Source: an uncultured Eubacterium sp. (GTDB taxonomy: Bacteria > Bacillota > Clostridia > Peptostreptococcales > Anaerovoracaceae). Taken from it: DNA of 64,000 nucleotides. The notes under the pieces were generated by a model that saw nothing but the letters and a program-made list of their open reading frames with translations, made no database searches and had not been told where the DNA came from. The DNA lies in NCBI GenBank assembly GCA_946555345.1, contig CAMNSS010000008.1:1-64000 (forward strand), in the 5' to 3' direction. Below, in pieces: positions 7,723 to 18,843 of the stretch (within the stretch, counting starts at the first letter, position 1; each line of letters opens with the position of its first letter). Both the position numbers and the translations under genes were made by a program.

Positions 7723-10269
7723 ATTTCCTCTTGCGGGGCGTGACCCCCTATGGTGTCAGTTGTCGCCACCAGACCCTTGATTTCAATCCACACGCCCCTT
7801 GCGGGGCGTGACATCTTCCCCGAAATCTATTGTTTCTAGTGTAGCCATTTCAATCCACACGCCCCTTGCGGGGCGTGACTTATTGACCGCCCATGTAATA
7901 AGCATAAGTTACATTTCAATCCACACGCCCCTTGCGGGGCGTGAGTTATATGTTTTTACATTTTTGGCTCTTCCATGAGATTTCAATCCACACGCCCCTT
8001 GCGGGGCGTGAGTTATATGTTTTTACATTTTTGGCTCTTCCATGAGATTTCAATCCACACGCCCCTTGCGGGGCGTGACATGAACATAATGTTTTTTAGT
8101 TTTGTTTATGATAATTTCAATCCACACGCCCCTTGCGGGGCGTGACCGTCATGCCTGCGTTATCCGCTCCAGTAAACAGCATTTCGATCCACACGCCCCT
8201 TGCGGGGCGTGACCTTCGATGTCCCCGCCCTGCTCACTGCCTCGTCATTTCAATCCACACGCCCCTTGCGGGGCGTGACCAGTAATTCCAGATTTTATAA
8301 ATTCTAGATGTGGATTTCAATCCACACGCCCCTTGCGGGGCGTGACTTTGGCATTCATGCAAGGAGATAGATGTTGCAAATTTCAATCCACACGCCCGTT
8401 TCTTTTAGCCCACGACAAGAAAATTTCAATCCACACGCCCCTTGCGGGGCGTGACCAGATCCGTAAGTACAATGTTCTGTAACCTCGTCATTTCAATCCA
8501 CACGCCCCTTGCGGGGCGTGACATGTTTTTACCCAAAACAAGGACGGAAGGAGGCAATTTCAATCCACACGCCCCTTGCGGGGCGTGACTCAGGCGAAAG
8601 CGCATCAATCCCTGTAGGGGCAGATTTCAATCCACACGCCCCTTGCGGGGCGTGACTCGTCCGCCCGAACGGATACCTGCGGCTTACGGAATTTCAATCC
8701 ACACGCCCCTTGCGGGGCGTGACATCCAAACACCAGACGAACCGTCCTGCAGTCAAATTTCAATCCACACGCCCCTTGCGGGGCGTGACTATAATCCCAA
8801 AAGTAACAGATAACAGAACAGGAGAAATTTCAATCCACACGCCCCTTGCGGGGCGTGACCGTGAGCAACACAACACATATTTTACCATAAACATTTCAAT
8901 CCACACGCCCCTTGCGGGGCGTGACACTTTGTCGGCTGGCTTTTGCCCTGCGGTATCCCATTTCAATCCACACGCCCCTTGCGGGGCGTGACTATTTCAT
9001 TTTCAAATTTAATGCGGTCAGTCTTATTTCAATCCACACGCCCCTTGCGGGGCGTGACGTTCTTTTTGTGTCGTTCTGACTATGCGGGAATGATTTCAAT
9101 CCACACGCCCCTTGCGGGGCGTGACGCGGGGCAGCCATATGTATCAACATCAATTACATTATTTCAATCCACACGCCCCTTGCGGGGCGTGACGTTCCGA
9201 AACTGATTTACAGTAAGCATTCCATATCATTTCAATCCACACGCCCCTTGCGGGGCGTGACTCCAGTCAACTATTCAATTCCACACAAATTTGGGATTTC
9301 AATCCACACGCCCCTTGCGGGGCGTGACAAATTCTTCACGAACTTCAAGCGGCAAATCATAAATTTCAATCCACACGCCCCTTGCGGGGCGTGACGACAG
9401 ATTCCGGACTAACAGCAAGCATACGCCATTTCAATCCACACGCCCCTTGCGGGGCGTGACGCTTTGCGCCTTGCCCTTTCTACGCAGGCATTCTATATTT
9501 CAATCCACACGCCCCTTGCGGGGCGTGACCATGTTGCTGTGGGTAATGCCATTGTAACGATCAATTTCAATCCACACGCCCCTTGCGGGGCGTGACCGCA
9601 ACGGCGAAGATATGGAAATATTTCAACAGAAATTTCAATCCACACGCCCCTTGCGGGGCGTGACTTTCAATTTGTTCTTTTGTTATTCCAAATTTTGAAT
9701 TTCAATCCACACGCCCCTTGCGGGGCGTGACTGCGACAAGTTCATAAGGGACAAGGAGGGCTGGATTTCAATCCACACGCCCCTTGCGGGGCGTGACTGG
9801 AACTCCAGCGCGAATCCGTCGCATACAGGCGAATTTCAATCCACACGCCCCTTGCGGGGCGTGACACATGGGCGACATGAGTTAGTTTTAACTGTTCGAT
9901 ATTTCAATCCACACGCCCCTTGCGGGGCGTGACCAGAATTATTTTCGCTTGAAGTATATGATTCGAGTATTTCAATCCACACGCCCCTTGCGGGGCGTGA
10001 CGCAAGGGGAGTAGAATCGTTATTGACACAACAACATTTCAATCCACACGCCCCTTGCGGGGCGTGACCTTGTAGGGACTAATGCGGCATGGTTATGGTA
10101 TGATTTCAATCCACACGCCCCTTGCGGGGCGTGACGCTCATGCTACAACTCCTTTTTAGTATCTATGACGATTTCAATCCACACGCCCCTTGCGGGGCGT
10201 GACTACATCGAGTGCCATAGTTTTTCGTCCAAAATTATTTCAATCCACACGCCCCTTGCGGGGCGTGAC
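7723..10269 (-). CRISPR. Type I-C CRISPR array, 38 spacer intervals
   Basis: The 33-bp repeat in crRNA sense (minus strand) starts GTCACGCCCCGCAAGGGGCG and ends GTGGATTGAAAT, the classic type I-C 3' handle. The 8-bp arms CACGCCCC and GGGGCGTG form its hairpin. There are 37 full-length repeats (first at 7780-7812, last at 10237-10269), one truncated to 18 bp (8380-8397) and one 22-bp internally deleted copy at the far end (7723-7744). Spacers are 32-37 bp, mostly 33-35. Point variants: repeats 7913-7945 and 7980-8012 end G instead of C, and 8181-8213 has one A-to-G change. Degenerate copies cluster at the left, so that is the old end. New spacers enter at 10269. Confidence 0.98.
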
Positions 10270-10528
10270 CGCGACATATTGCGCCTGAATGATTCCATCA
10301 CCCAACACTTTGATGTCGCACTTTAAACAAAAGTTTCACTTAACCCAAATGTACGCCAATATACATAAACTTAAGCGAAATTCGGTGCGAATGCCCTGCA
10401 AATCCATGTACGCTTCCCATTCGCACCAAACCAAAGAACGCTTTTAGCATTCATCCGCACTTCAAAAAATCACAATTTACAAACAAAAACGCCTTCCTCC
10501 CCTGCCAGACCACAAAATACACAACACC
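10270..10528 (-). promoter_or_regulatory. CRISPR leader
   Basis: Non-coding gap between the youngest repeat and the cas2 stop codon. It is AT-rich, with oligo-A and oligo-T tracts. A perfect 10-bp inverted repeat, GGTGCGAATG (10384-10393) with CATTCGCACC (10418-10427), lies in the middle. The leader carries the pre-crRNA promoter and integration signals in type I-C systems; I could not fix a single -10/-35 pair with confidence. Confidence 0.8.
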
Positions 10529-10825
10529 TCACAAAATCAAGGGCGCTTCCACATCATAGCCCTCCTTTGCACCGATATGCTCCACCTTATTCTTATAATG
10601 ATTTCCCAGATAATAAAACCGCAAGCTGTCCGTCTCCTGATCGATAATCTTTGACAGCTTTTCTTTTACCGCCCTGGACTTTGCCGCATCCATGACGCAC
10701 TCAAACACCGAATTCTGGACACGTTGTCCGTAATTCACGCATTGTTTCGCCACCTTTCGCAGTCTCGCCCTGCCCTCAGCAGTCTGTGTATTCACATCAT
10801 AGGTTATCAATACCAGCAGCTCCAT
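10529..10825 (-). CDS. cas2: CRISPR adaptation protein Cas2 (type I-C)
   Basis: Protein of 98 residues with the ferredoxin-like Cas2 opening (MELLVLITYDVNT, D10 the conserved aspartate) and the family-typical SVFECV strand near residue 38. Cas2 dimers bridge two Cas1 dimers in the spacer-integration complex. The ATG at 10825 follows an AGGTG site; a GTG one codon earlier overlaps the cas1 stop and is the alternative start. It is the last gene of the cas operon, and the CRISPR leader follows directly. Confidence 0.96.
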   Translation of the reverse strand: MELLVLITYDVNTQTAEGRARLRKVAKQCVNYGQRVQNSVFECVMDAAKSRAVKEKLSKIIDQETDSLRFYYLGNHYKNKVEHIGAKEGYDVEAPLIL

Positions 10826-10828
10826 CAC

Positions 10829-11860
10829 CTACTTCCACAAAAACGGCGGATATGCATCTATATCTCCACGTAGAAACCTAGCTAACAGCATTGCCTGCAC
10901 ATGGGGAATCAGTCCCCATTCCATTTTTTCATCGAGAAACGGATGCTTAATTTTCTCCTGCTTCTTGTTTTGCCACGCATTAATAACAGTCTTTCTTGCA
11001 TCATCTGTGAGAAGAACCGCTCCATTCTCTTTTTTGATAAAATCCCCCGGCGAAACGATCTGTTTATTGATCATAGCCAGAACAAAACGATCTGCCATGA
11101 CCGGGCGAAGTTCCTCCATTAAATCGAGCGCCAGCGATGCCCTGCCAGGCCTGTCCCTATGCAAAAATCCCACATACGGATCTAGTCCCACAGCGGATAA
11201 CGCCGCAGAAGCCATGCCTGCAAGAAGCGTATAAGCAAAAGAAAGCAACGCATTTACATTATCAAGCGGCGGTCTCCTGTTTCGCTCCCGAAAGAAAAAG
11301 GATTCCTTATTGCGAAGAATCAAATCATCAAAAACGTCAAAATACCAGCTCGCTGCATTTCCCTCCAATCCCCTGATGCGGTCAAGCGTATCAGCAGTCC
11401 TAAGCTCGTCCAAGATATCTTTTAAAAACGCCGAGCTTTTCTTTAACCGTCCGACATCAACTCGCTCGGGATGATCGCGCGTCGCCCGCTCTAAAATCCA
11501 CCTGCTGTTATAAACCTTGCCGATAATCATATTCCGCGCGATTTCCGCACTTGCGGATTCATCATCGGATATTCTGTACTGCGTTTTCCGCAGCGTGACA
11601 TTTCCCCGCACCTCTCCTGTAACCTCCGCCAGGAATCTTCCGCTTCGGGTCAAAAAGCAAAGGGAGATATTATTTTTTGCACAGTACCCCATCAGGGCAG
11701 GGCTTGCGCCGGTATACCCGAATGTAATGATACCCTCAAGGTTATGCATCGGTACTCTTGCAGCTTCCTTTCCATCTGCCAGGACAACAATATTTTCCCC
11801 ATCAAGCGACAGATACTTATCAGGAGAAGTAATGTACAAAGTATTCAACAGTTTTCTCAT
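10829..11860 (-). CDS. cas1: CRISPR integrase Cas1 (type I-C)
   Basis: Protein of 343 residues, the usual type I-C Cas1 length. Conserved active-site residues are visible: E166 in GLEGNAA, H234 in GFLHRDRPGR, and D246/E249 in LALDLMEELRP. It catalyses insertion of new spacers at the leader end of the array, acting with Cas2 and, in I-C systems, with Cas4 selecting the protospacer. Its ATG overlaps the cas4 stop by 4 bp, indicating tight translational coupling. Confidence 0.97.
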   Translation of the reverse strand: MRKLLNTLYITSPDKYLSLDGENIVVLADGKEAARVPMHNLEGIITFGYTGASPALMGYCAKNNISLCFLTRSGRFLAEVTGEVRGNVTLRKTQYRISDDESASAEIARNMIIGKVYNSRWILERATRDHPERVDVGRLKKSSAFLKDILDELRTADTLDRIRGLEGNAASWYFDVFDDLILRNKESFFFRERNRRPPLDNVNALLSFAYTLLAGMASAALSAVGLDPYVGFLHRDRPGRASLALDLMEELRPVMADRFVLAMINKQIVSPGDFIKKENGAVLLTDDARKTVINAWQNKKQEKIKHPFLDEKMEWGLIPHVQAMLLARFLRGDIDAYPPFLWK

Positions 11861-12522
11861 TCGGCGTCTCCCTTTATCGTATCGTTTATGTATTGCTTCG
11901 CAGATTTATCCTTGCATAACTTCGGCAGGCAGAGATTCTTAATAGAACACGCATTGCACGCCTTGCTTATTTTTACCTTCGGCGTGTGGCAGCGTTCGTA
12001 TAGCTGATGCATTTGCATACAGCACAGCTTCACCTTCTCACGAACCGTATCGGATATATCCACAACCGTCCGTTTCTTTTGTTCTCCATAATACAAATAA
12101 CCCTTGTGGATATCGCAAGCTAGCATTTCCTCCAAGCACATCGCCTGCGCCGCCAGTTGAAGCACATCGGCATCATTTTCCTTGGGGCTTCCCCGCTTAT
12201 ATTCCACAGGAACAACATCATATTTTCCTGCAAGCCCATGCAGCTTCACCCCACCGTCCGTTTTATGAAATTCCACGACATCGCAGATACCGCTTATGCC
12301 GAGGCGGCGCGAAAACACAGACATACTTCGTGAAATAACCGTATCGCCACGCTTTTCACAGAGCTTTCCGCCATGCGCATTCTCATGCATGATATGCCCT
12401 TCCACGGTACGCAAGTTTTCCTCCCACTGCTGTTCTATATAGATCAACGCCCATTGACGCCGGCAAAAGGTAAAGTGCTGTATCCCGGAAAGCATCAGGA
12501 AATCTTCCTCTCGGTATTCCAT
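11857..12522 (-). CDS. cas4: CRISPR-associated exonuclease Cas4
   Basis: Protein of 221 residues of the PD-(D/E)XK fold. The four iron-sulfur cysteines are present: C20 in HFTFCRRQW and the C-terminal cluster ACNACSIKNLCLPKLC near residues 192-207. The VPVEYKRG segment carries the E-x-K nuclease motif. Cas4 trims and orients prespacers for Cas1-Cas2. The ATG at 12522 has GGAG eight bases upstream; a TTG at 12549 inside cas7 is a poorer start. Confidence 0.95.
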   Translation of the reverse strand: MEYREEDFLMLSGIQHFTFCRRQWALIYIEQQWEENLRTVEGHIMHENAHGGKLCEKRGDTVISRSMSVFSRRLGISGICDVVEFHKTDGGVKLHGLAGKYDVVPVEYKRGSPKENDADVLQLAAQAMCLEEMLACDIHKGYLYYGEQKKRTVVDISDTVREKVKLCCMQMHQLYERCHTPKVKISKACNACSIKNLCLPKLCKDKSAKQYINDTIKGDAE

Positions 12523-12535
12523 TTGACACTCCACC

Positions 12536-13384
12536 CTATCGACCTTCAATGATCTCTACAGCAAGGCCTTCCAGCGGTTCTACTTTAATCTCATAGTCGG
12601 CTATGGACTTCGGCAAATCCACCTTCGGTTCGACCGTCAAACACCTGTGAACCTTCGCCGAGGAATACTGTCCGCTTCGGCAATTATGCACCCACCAGAT
12701 GACCTTGCATACTTCCATACTGCCGTCCGGCCTTGCAGATGAACTATCGTTTTCAAACAGGGAAATCAGAGCTTCCTTAATCGCTGCGGCATCCTCGTCG
12801 GAAAATCCCGTTTTATCGGCAAGCTGGGCATTGATGCTCCCATATGTCACATACATCCCATGCTCAATCGTATGCTTCATCCCCATCGTATCCGGCGATT
12901 TGCCGCCGTCTTTCGTTGTTTCACCGTTGACACTTTTTGTAATCTGCATCGATTCTATGCTGATCGGGCATACGCTTACCGCTGGATGAATCGACACTGG
13001 TCCTCTGACACCTACCGAAACGCCTTTTTCCTTTCCACCTTTAAAAGCAAACACTTGACCAAAGCTGCGCACGTCGATCCACTTTTCACAAGCCGCCTTT
13101 GCATAAGCATCCCTGTCCTTTCCAGCCGCTTTCAGTTCCTGTGCGCCGGACGCTCTATCACTCAAGCTCTTGCACCCATCGTCACATCTGTCATCCGACT
13201 GTACAAACAGGTCATATCCTGCATCCTGAAGCCTGTTTCTGATTTTCCGTTTAAGACATACATCTGATACCTCCCCATACCCATCGTAATTCACGCGAGG
13301 CCTGTTTCCGTTCAATGGATCTCCATTGGGATTGGCATTTTTTACTGAAAACACTACCGCAAAGTCTATCTTATTGCTCAACAT
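12536..13384 (-). CDS. cas7: Cascade backbone protein Cas7c (Csd2)
   Basis: Protein of 282 residues. The N-terminal signature VFSVKNANPNGDPLNGNRPR is diagnostic of the Csd2/Csh2 family. Several copies polymerise along the crRNA spacer to form the backbone of the type I-C Cascade complex. The start has GGAGG nine bases upstream within the end of cas8c, and the genes overlap by 14 bp. The downstream cas4 start lies just past its stop. Confidence 0.96.
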   Translation of the reverse strand: MLSNKIDFAVVFSVKNANPNGDPLNGNRPRVNYDGYGEVSDVCLKRKIRNRLQDAGYDLFVQSDDRCDDGCKSLSDRASGAQELKAAGKDRDAYAKAACEKWIDVRSFGQVFAFKGGKEKGVSVGVRGPVSIHPAVSVCPISIESMQITKSVNGETTKDGGKSPDTMGMKHTIEHGMYVTYGSINAQLADKTGFSDEDAAAIKEALISLFENDSSSARPDGSMEVCKVIWWVHNCRSGQYSSAKVHRCLTVEPKVDLPKSIADYEIKVEPLEGLAVEIIEGR

Positions 13385-15236
13385 CCTGCTCTTCCTCCTT
13401 ATTCTCCTTATAACTATTGTACTGGCAGTTATACCCTAACATATACAACTCTGATAGTGCTCTGTTATCCTGAAACTGCTCCGGCGTAATCAAATCGTAG
13501 ATTTCCCGCAGCGCCTTCTCATATTTAAACACATTGCGGTTCTTCAACCTGTCCAGATACGGCTGCAAATTCCGGTCGATCACGCGCCAGGTTTGCAAAG
13601 GCCGCCGACCGAACTGCTGGTAATACTTCTCCGCATTCGTCGTCCTGGAAGACTCGCCTGCAAAAAACAGCGCCATTTCCTCTATCTTCCGCGCTGCGCC
13701 AAGAAGCCGGCCGAATAAATAGCTCCTGTCTCTTTCCTCTCTGTCTAACGCCATACTCCACTCCTTTCTATCCTCTCCGTTTCGATTACCCGAACGGTCG
13801 TAATGCATTTTGCGGATCAATGCACAGGCAATGCCGACTGCACGATCCCACTCCCAGCTTTTTTCAAACGAATTAGGGTTAGAAGCCGCATTCACGGACG
13901 CCCGCACGATATCCTGCGGAATCGGCTGCCTTGCAACAATGCACGGCAACAGCCGCTCTGCCGTATTCCCTAAAAGCTTGTCATTTCTTGCGCCAAACGC
14001 CGCCTTCGCAATCTGCATAGGCGCAGGTGTTCCGACATATTTGCCCCACCGCCAGCAACAAGACGAATACCAGTATTCAATATTGTCCAAAAAATCCGAA
14101 CCGTTCATCTTGCTATAAAATCGGATGGAAAGCCCGCCTTTGCCGGGCATTGCTGATTCAAGCCCCATGACAACGATATTGCTGTTATCACCCAAATCTT
14201 TCCTGTATCCGTTTACGGTTTTTCGAAGCTTTACCGCATACTGCCTGTTGATCGTGCTTCCATTACCGCCTTCATAACTAGGTTCAATCCCGTCTTCATC
14301 CGTCCCACCGCCAAACGGATCGATTATCTGTTCGGTCATGATATTAGGAATTTCCTTGCCCGATATCTCCCAAGCGACGATCTTCATCTCGCCTGCGGAA
14401 AACCCATTTTTTTTAATCAGCCACCGCAAAGCGCTATGCGCTTTCTGTGAAACATCATATCCGATGGAGACCGCCTGCGAAGGTTCCGAAAAGCGGCCGC
14501 GATAGGTAAACCCGCGGCTATCGTTTGATGAGATCAGCTTAGCGCCGTCGCCGCCATACCTGATGTTTCGCCCATGCTTCTGAGAACACACAGAATAATC
14601 GCCGGTCACGCAGCACAGATCCTGATCGCCGCCGAGCGCCTGATAATAGCGAACATACAAATCCATGACCCGTTTGTTGCGGTAAAGCGCATCGGGATTG
14701 CCGCCCGAAACCGAAAACCTGACGAAGCTTTCCCGCTGGTCGATGCCTGCAATTTTATCACTAGAAAGCCCGCCCTCCTCCGTTACCTTCAGCACGCCGC
14801 AGGAAGCCAAGTCACGAACGACGCTGCCCTTTGCGATATACGAACAGACCGCCTCTATCTCCGCACAGGAATACGCCGAATCGCACCAATCCGAAAGAGC
14901 CTCCCTATAAAGCTGATGCTTTTCATCGTTATTTTTTCCCGTATACTGCTCGAAATCACCCGCAATGTATTCCAGCTTATCCGCCAGCGGATGCGCGCAA
15001 GCTCCGCTTGTCCGCGCCGCAGAATCCTCCGATACGGGAATGATTGTCGGTGCATTCTCCTTATCGCCGATCGCCTCTGCATGGATGAAATCGCCCGTCT
15101 CATCCAGCGTAACTTCTATCTGCGCATTCTGCGTCGTATGCGAGATCGGCAAAGGCATTTTGCCCGTCGTAAAATCAAGCCTGTCCAAATCGAAATTCAA
15201 CTCATAGGTTTCATAGAGATCACCGATCCAGCTCAC
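13371..15236 (-). CDS. cas8c: Cascade large subunit Cas8c (Csd1)
   Basis: Protein of 621 residues. The N-terminus [11 protein letters not shown] is typical of Csd1. It supplies PAM recognition and target-strand handling in type I-C Cascade, and many homologs also encode the small subunit from an internal start. I chose the GTG at 15236 because GGAGGTG lies eight bases upstream and the protein then begins as family members do. A leftmost in-frame ATG at 15260 would add eight residues without a ribosome site. It overlaps cas5 by 17 bp. Confidence 0.95.
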   Translation of the reverse strand: MSWIGDLYETYELNFDLDRLDFTTGKMPLPISHTTQNAQIEVTLDETGDFIHAEAIGDKENAPTIIPVSEDSAARTSGACAHPLADKLEYIAGDFEQYTGKNNDEKHQLYREALSDWCDSAYSCAEIEAVCSYIAKGSVVRDLASCGVLKVTEEGGLSSDKIAGIDQRESFVRFSVSGGNPDALYRNKRVMDLYVRYYQALGGDQDLCCVTGDYSVCSQKHGRNIRYGGDGAKLISSNDSRGFTYRGRFSEPSQAVSIGYDVSQKAHSALRWLIKKNGFSAGEMKIVAWEISGKEIPNIMTEQIIDPFGGGTDEDGIEPSYEGGNGSTINRQYAVKLRKTVNGYRKDLGDNSNIVVMGLESAMPGKGGLSIRFYSKMNGSDFLDNIEYWYSSCCWRWGKYVGTPAPMQIAKAAFGARNDKLLGNTAERLLPCIVARQPIPQDIVRASVNAASNPNSFEKSWEWDRAVGIACALIRKMHYDRSGNRNGEDRKEWSMALDREERDRSYLFGRLLGAARKIEEMALFFAGESSRTTNAEKYYQQFGRRPLQTWRVIDRNLQPYLDRLKNRNVFKYEKALREIYDLITPEQFQDNRALSELYMLGYNCQYNSYKENKEEEQDVEQ

Positions 15237-15972
15237 AGGCAACACCTCCAAATTCAGCAATCCAATCGATATCGCCTATAAACGATATATTGTTGTTTTC
15301 CGTTGAAAAAACCTTTGGTTCATAGGCAGAAATTTCTTTTACCATCCGGCATTCCTCCGGCCTAATAAAATCGATCTCGCCGTTTTCCATCACCACATTC
15401 CAAAACCTGGTACACAGTTTTTTTTCAGCATTCTCATCGGGATAAGTAAACCCGTGAAACATGACGCCCAGCGGAAATGCCCCGTAATCATCGTAAACCC
15501 CTGCGCCTTCTCCGTAAACACATGGCTCAATATAGGCCTGGCACTCCCTCGCCCCTAAGAATACATCCCGTCTGCCGCCTTTTTTCACACATCGCTTAGC
15601 AATATTGTGGTGCTTGTTTTCATTTCGGTCTGCCGCAAGCTCTGGCCTGTTCATATTCCACTCGAAATGCGCACGCACCTGGTATTCCACATCCCGCAGA
15701 TAGGTATACGCAGATAGTGTATTGCCGCCGGCATAGTTAAGCGGCCTGATGCCCTGGGATTCCGAACGGATCGGCTTCATCACCCGCACCTTGTCGATAA
15801 CCCAAGTTATCGCCGGCTTCCAGTATATGCTCGATGCAATCCCCTTCAACGCTTCATAAGTAGGTGCTTGGTAGCTTATTTTTTCGCCGCCAACCCGGTT
15901 GACAGGATCACTGAACAGCGCATACCTTCCGCTAACCTTAAATTCTATAATATTTGGCTTCGTGCTGATCAC
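15220..15972 (-). CDS. cas5c: Pre-crRNA endonuclease Cas5c (Cas5d)
   Basis: Protein of up to 250 residues. [17 protein letters not shown] and PTYEALKGI are hallmark Cas5c segments. Y50, K120 and H121 match the catalytic Tyr/Lys/His known for Cas5d, which replaces Cas6 in type I-C by cutting the repeat hairpin. The start is unsettled: the only standard start codon before the conserved region, GTG at 15972, overlaps the strong ribosome site GAAGGAGG itself. The codon at proper spacing is ACG at 15963. The cas3 stop lies only 8 bp upstream. Confidence 0.95.
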   Translation of the reverse strand: MISTKPNIIEFKVSGRYALFSDPVNRVGGEKISYQAPTYEALKGIASSIYWKPAITWVIDKVRVMKPIRSESQGIRPLNYAGGNTLSAYTYLRDVEYQVRAHFEWNMNRPELAADRNENKHHNIAKRCVKKGGRRDVFLGARECQAYIEPCVYGEGAGVYDDYGAFPLGVMFHGFTYPDENAEKKLCTRFWNVVMENGEIDFIRPEECRMVKEISAYEPKVFSTENNNISFIGDIDWIAEFGGVACELDR

Positions 15973-15979
15973 CTCCTTC

Positions 15980-18442
15980 TCAAATCATTAATGTATCTAA
16001 ATGACATTCCTTAACAAATCCTTTTACATCATCATAATAGCCTTCCCGCAAAATGTAAATGCCCAAGTCCTCATGGAAAACTGCGTATTCATTCATTTCA
16101 TGCTCGCAAACGCCCATAATATTGACGGTGTACTGCTGGAGTCTTCTAAGAAGCGCTTTCTTTTTCCCCAGCCCGCCCGCAGAGCATACATCGGAAATCA
16201 ATTCCTTTCCTGCGGCATAAGGCACTGCTGCGGGCATCCCCACCGTATCAATCGGTTCAAAATGTCTCCCCGCAGTTTCAAATGCCTGCGGCAGGATTGT
16301 CTTGATGTGCGTGATTTTGCTATCGTTTTCCGCAAGAAGATCATACATATATACATTGCTGTTTTCCCCATCCGGTTTAAAAGGATATTTGAAATACTCG
16401 CTTTCACATTCCAGGTAGCTGTTAAAATAGGTTTCTATCGCCGCCTGTGAATCATACCGGAAATCAAAGCGCGCAGGGTCTCGTTCAAACACCTTTATCA
16501 GCTTTAATGTGGAAAGCTTCCCCTTTGAGATCGCTTCAAGGCGGCTTAGGTCCTCAAAATCCGGATCTAGCAAGGCAACCCTTCCCCGTTCTTTTTTATT
16601 ACCTTCCCGATTGCATCTGCCTGCGGACTGGATAATGCTGTCCAATCCCGCCAATGCCCTGAAAACAACATCAAAGCTTACATCTACGCCCGCTTCGATC
16701 AGCTGCGTGCTGATCACGATGAGCCGCTTTCCTGTTTTTAGGTCTTCTTTAATTTTGGCAATTCTGGCAAACCGGTGCGCAGGGCAAAGTGCAGTCGTCA
16801 GGAAATATATTTTGATATCTCTGTCCAGCTTGCCTTCTGACTGCATATCGGCAATCGCATCGTACATATGCTCCGTGGACTTCTTCGTGTTGAAAATGCA
16901 CAGGATGCTGCTGCTTGCCAGGCTTGTCCTCCTAATCTCCTCTGCGGCATCTGCAAGGGAATTGCTGCGCCTTTGCCTGCCTTCGGCGGAATCGCCTCCT
17001 GTTTCATACAGCATAGCCGTATCGAAATCAACCCGGATAAACTGCTTGCGAATTTCCTCCGTGCAGTTTGAAAGTTCCTGCGAGGATACACCAACCAGAG
17101 GATTTTCTGCGCCATGCTTTTGATCGAGAGTAATTTGCGTTGCCGTCGATAACACGACAGTCGCATGGCATACGGATACCAGAAAATTGATCAGCGAGTT
17201 AAACAGTCCGATGCATTTAATCGGAATGGTCTGGATCTCATCAAAAATAATGATTGAATTGGCAAAATGATGAATCGCCCTAGGGCTGCGGGTTTTCCCC
17301 TTGAAAAACGTATTCAAAAACCGCACCATCGTCGTAATCACGATCGGGGAATCCATCCGCTCCGCCAGCAGCTCATTCGCCTTCGCCCTGCTGTCCAGCT
17401 CCCCGCTGCCTTCTTTGCCATCGCCATCCGGCTCGACAGCAGAATGAAGCTCTGCGATCAGTTCATTTTCTTCTAAAAAATCCTTCACCGCTTTGCTGTT
17501 TTGCTCAATGATGGAAATCAATGGAATAATATAAAAAATCCGCTCTTTCTGGTAATGCAAGGCATGGTGCAGCGCATATCGCAGCGAGCTCAATGTTTTT
17601 CCCGACCCCGTCGGACAATTCATTTTATAAATGCCCGGCTTCAGCTCTGCGCTTTTCAGGCAATAATTCGATAACACAGTCCGCAAACGGTTAATCCCCT
17701 GGCCTCCGTCAACAGACAGCCGCTGGAATTTTTCCTCAAAACGCTTAGAAAAATCCGCCCAGATTTTATCGTTATTTTCAGGCAAGCAAAACGGTCTTTC
17801 TTCATCAAACAGGAAAGCGTCATACCGATCGGCATCGATCAAGCATGAATAGAGAAATTTGCAAACAAGGCCAAAACAAAAAACACGTTCGCTTCTGTCT
17901 TTCGTCATCGCATTGATTTTCTTCAGCACGCCGCCAACCTCAACGACTGCCGCTTCAAACAGCCGCTCCATCTCCTGCTTGGAAAAGCAACCATGAAATT
18001 CGCTGGTTATTTCCTGATAAAGACGCCGCTGATCCGGCGCTTCCAATTTTTTGAGCCGCACCAAATATGGGGAATCACCATCAAGACTGCAAATATCCCG
18101 CAAACCGCCATGATGCCAGATAATTGCGACCGATATCATCTGCGCCGTCATCTGCCTGACCGAATCCTTGCTCTCCCCGGCCAATTCCTGCACATACACC
18201 GCTCCAGCAGTGGCATGATCAGGACCTCGCTTATTCAAATCGGGATTTTCACATACCGCATACAGATATTTAGCAAACGCATCATTGAATTTTCCCAGGT
18301 CATGCAGCGTCCCCGCCAGCTTCCCACAAGAGCACAGCCCGATTTTATCCGCATAACAGGCGCAATAATCGCCGGCATTTTGCAAATGCTCACAAAGCGT
18401 CTGTACTTTTCCAGATTTCGTAATATGCGCTACGTTTGCCAT
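15980..18442 (-). CDS. cas3: CRISPR effector helicase-nuclease Cas3
   Basis: Protein of 820 residues with an N-terminal HD nuclease (HD at 47-48, further histidines in DHATAG and WHHGG) fused to an SF2 helicase. Helicase motifs: Walker A CPTGSGKT near 273, DEIQ near 398, STAT near 440, and the motif VI segment SAGRCNREG near 604. Cascade recruits it to shred target DNA. The ATG has GGAGG eight bases upstream. It is the first gene of the cas operon. A plausible promoter, TTGGAT-N15-TAGAAT on the minus strand at 18484-18510, has a short spacer. Confidence 0.97.
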   Translation of the reverse strand: MANVAHITKSGKVQTLCEHLQNAGDYCACYADKIGLCSCGKLAGTLHDLGKFNDAFAKYLYAVCENPDLNKRGPDHATAGAVYVQELAGESKDSVRQMTAQMISVAIIWHHGGLRDICSLDGDSPYLVRLKKLEAPDQRRLYQEITSEFHGCFSKQEMERLFEAAVVEVGGVLKKINAMTKDRSERVFCFGLVCKFLYSCLIDADRYDAFLFDEERPFCLPENNDKIWADFSKRFEEKFQRLSVDGGQGINRLRTVLSNYCLKSAELKPGIYKMNCPTGSGKTLSSLRYALHHALHYQKERIFYIIPLISIIEQNSKAVKDFLEENELIAELHSAVEPDGDGKEGSGELDSRAKANELLAERMDSPIVITTMVRFLNTFFKGKTRSPRAIHHFANSIIIFDEIQTIPIKCIGLFNSLINFLVSVCHATVVLSTATQITLDQKHGAENPLVGVSSQELSNCTEEIRKQFIRVDFDTAMLYETGGDSAEGRQRRSNSLADAAEEIRRTSLASSSILCIFNTKKSTEHMYDAIADMQSEGKLDRDIKIYFLTTALCPAHRFARIAKIKEDLKTGKRLIVISTQLIEAGVDVSFDVVFRALAGLDSIIQSAGRCNREGNKKERGRVALLDPDFEDLSRLEAISKGKLSTLKLIKVFERDPARFDFRYDSQAAIETYFNSYLECESEYFKYPFKPDGENSNVYMYDLLAENDSKITHIKTILPQAFETAGRHFEPIDTVGMPAAVPYAAGKELISDVCSAGGLGKKKALLRRLQQYTVNIMGVCEHEMNEYAVFHEDLGIYILREGYYDDVKGFVKECHLDTLMI

Positions 18443-18843
18443 GAGTCCGCCTCCATCTTGATGTAATCAGAAAACACGATATCATTCTATCGTTATTTTA
18501 CCTGATCCAAATAATGGAGGCAACTATAACAAAACATATATTCTAATTTTATGGGAAAAAATATGTAAGGCGAATCCAAAAGAACCCTGTGTACATATGC
18601 CCCCCGCTTCGAGACAATCCTTCACAAGGTACTTTCTTTGGGGTATAGAAAATACTAAAAGTGACATTTCTTATATAAGAAAAAAGCAAACAAAACAAAC
18701 TCGTTGGGATTTCGTCCAGAAATCTCTCCTTGCGGCCTGCCCTCGCTTTGCATCCGTTCGATCCGCTCCCTCTGCTTACGCCTGCCAAACTGGCCTGCCG
18801 ACAACGCGCCAGCCCCCTAATCACCTTATCTTTTCCAAACACC
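18443..18843. other. Intergenic region with a 16-bp palindrome and a dispersed repeat copy
   Basis: No gene seen. It holds the presumed cas promoter, a perfect palindrome TTTCTTATATAAGAAA at 18667-18682, and at 18570-18615 a copy of a sequence that recurs at 45563-45607. Confidence 0.5.

Noticed and set aside
8426-10042. Open frames containing repeated SRPARGVWIE or FNPHAPCGA-type peptides
   Set aside because: They translate CRISPR repeats and spacers.
14574-15281. 235-codon frame on the + strand across cas8c
   Set aside because: Antisense to an unmistakable Cas8c with conserved start and overlaps; no ribosome site.
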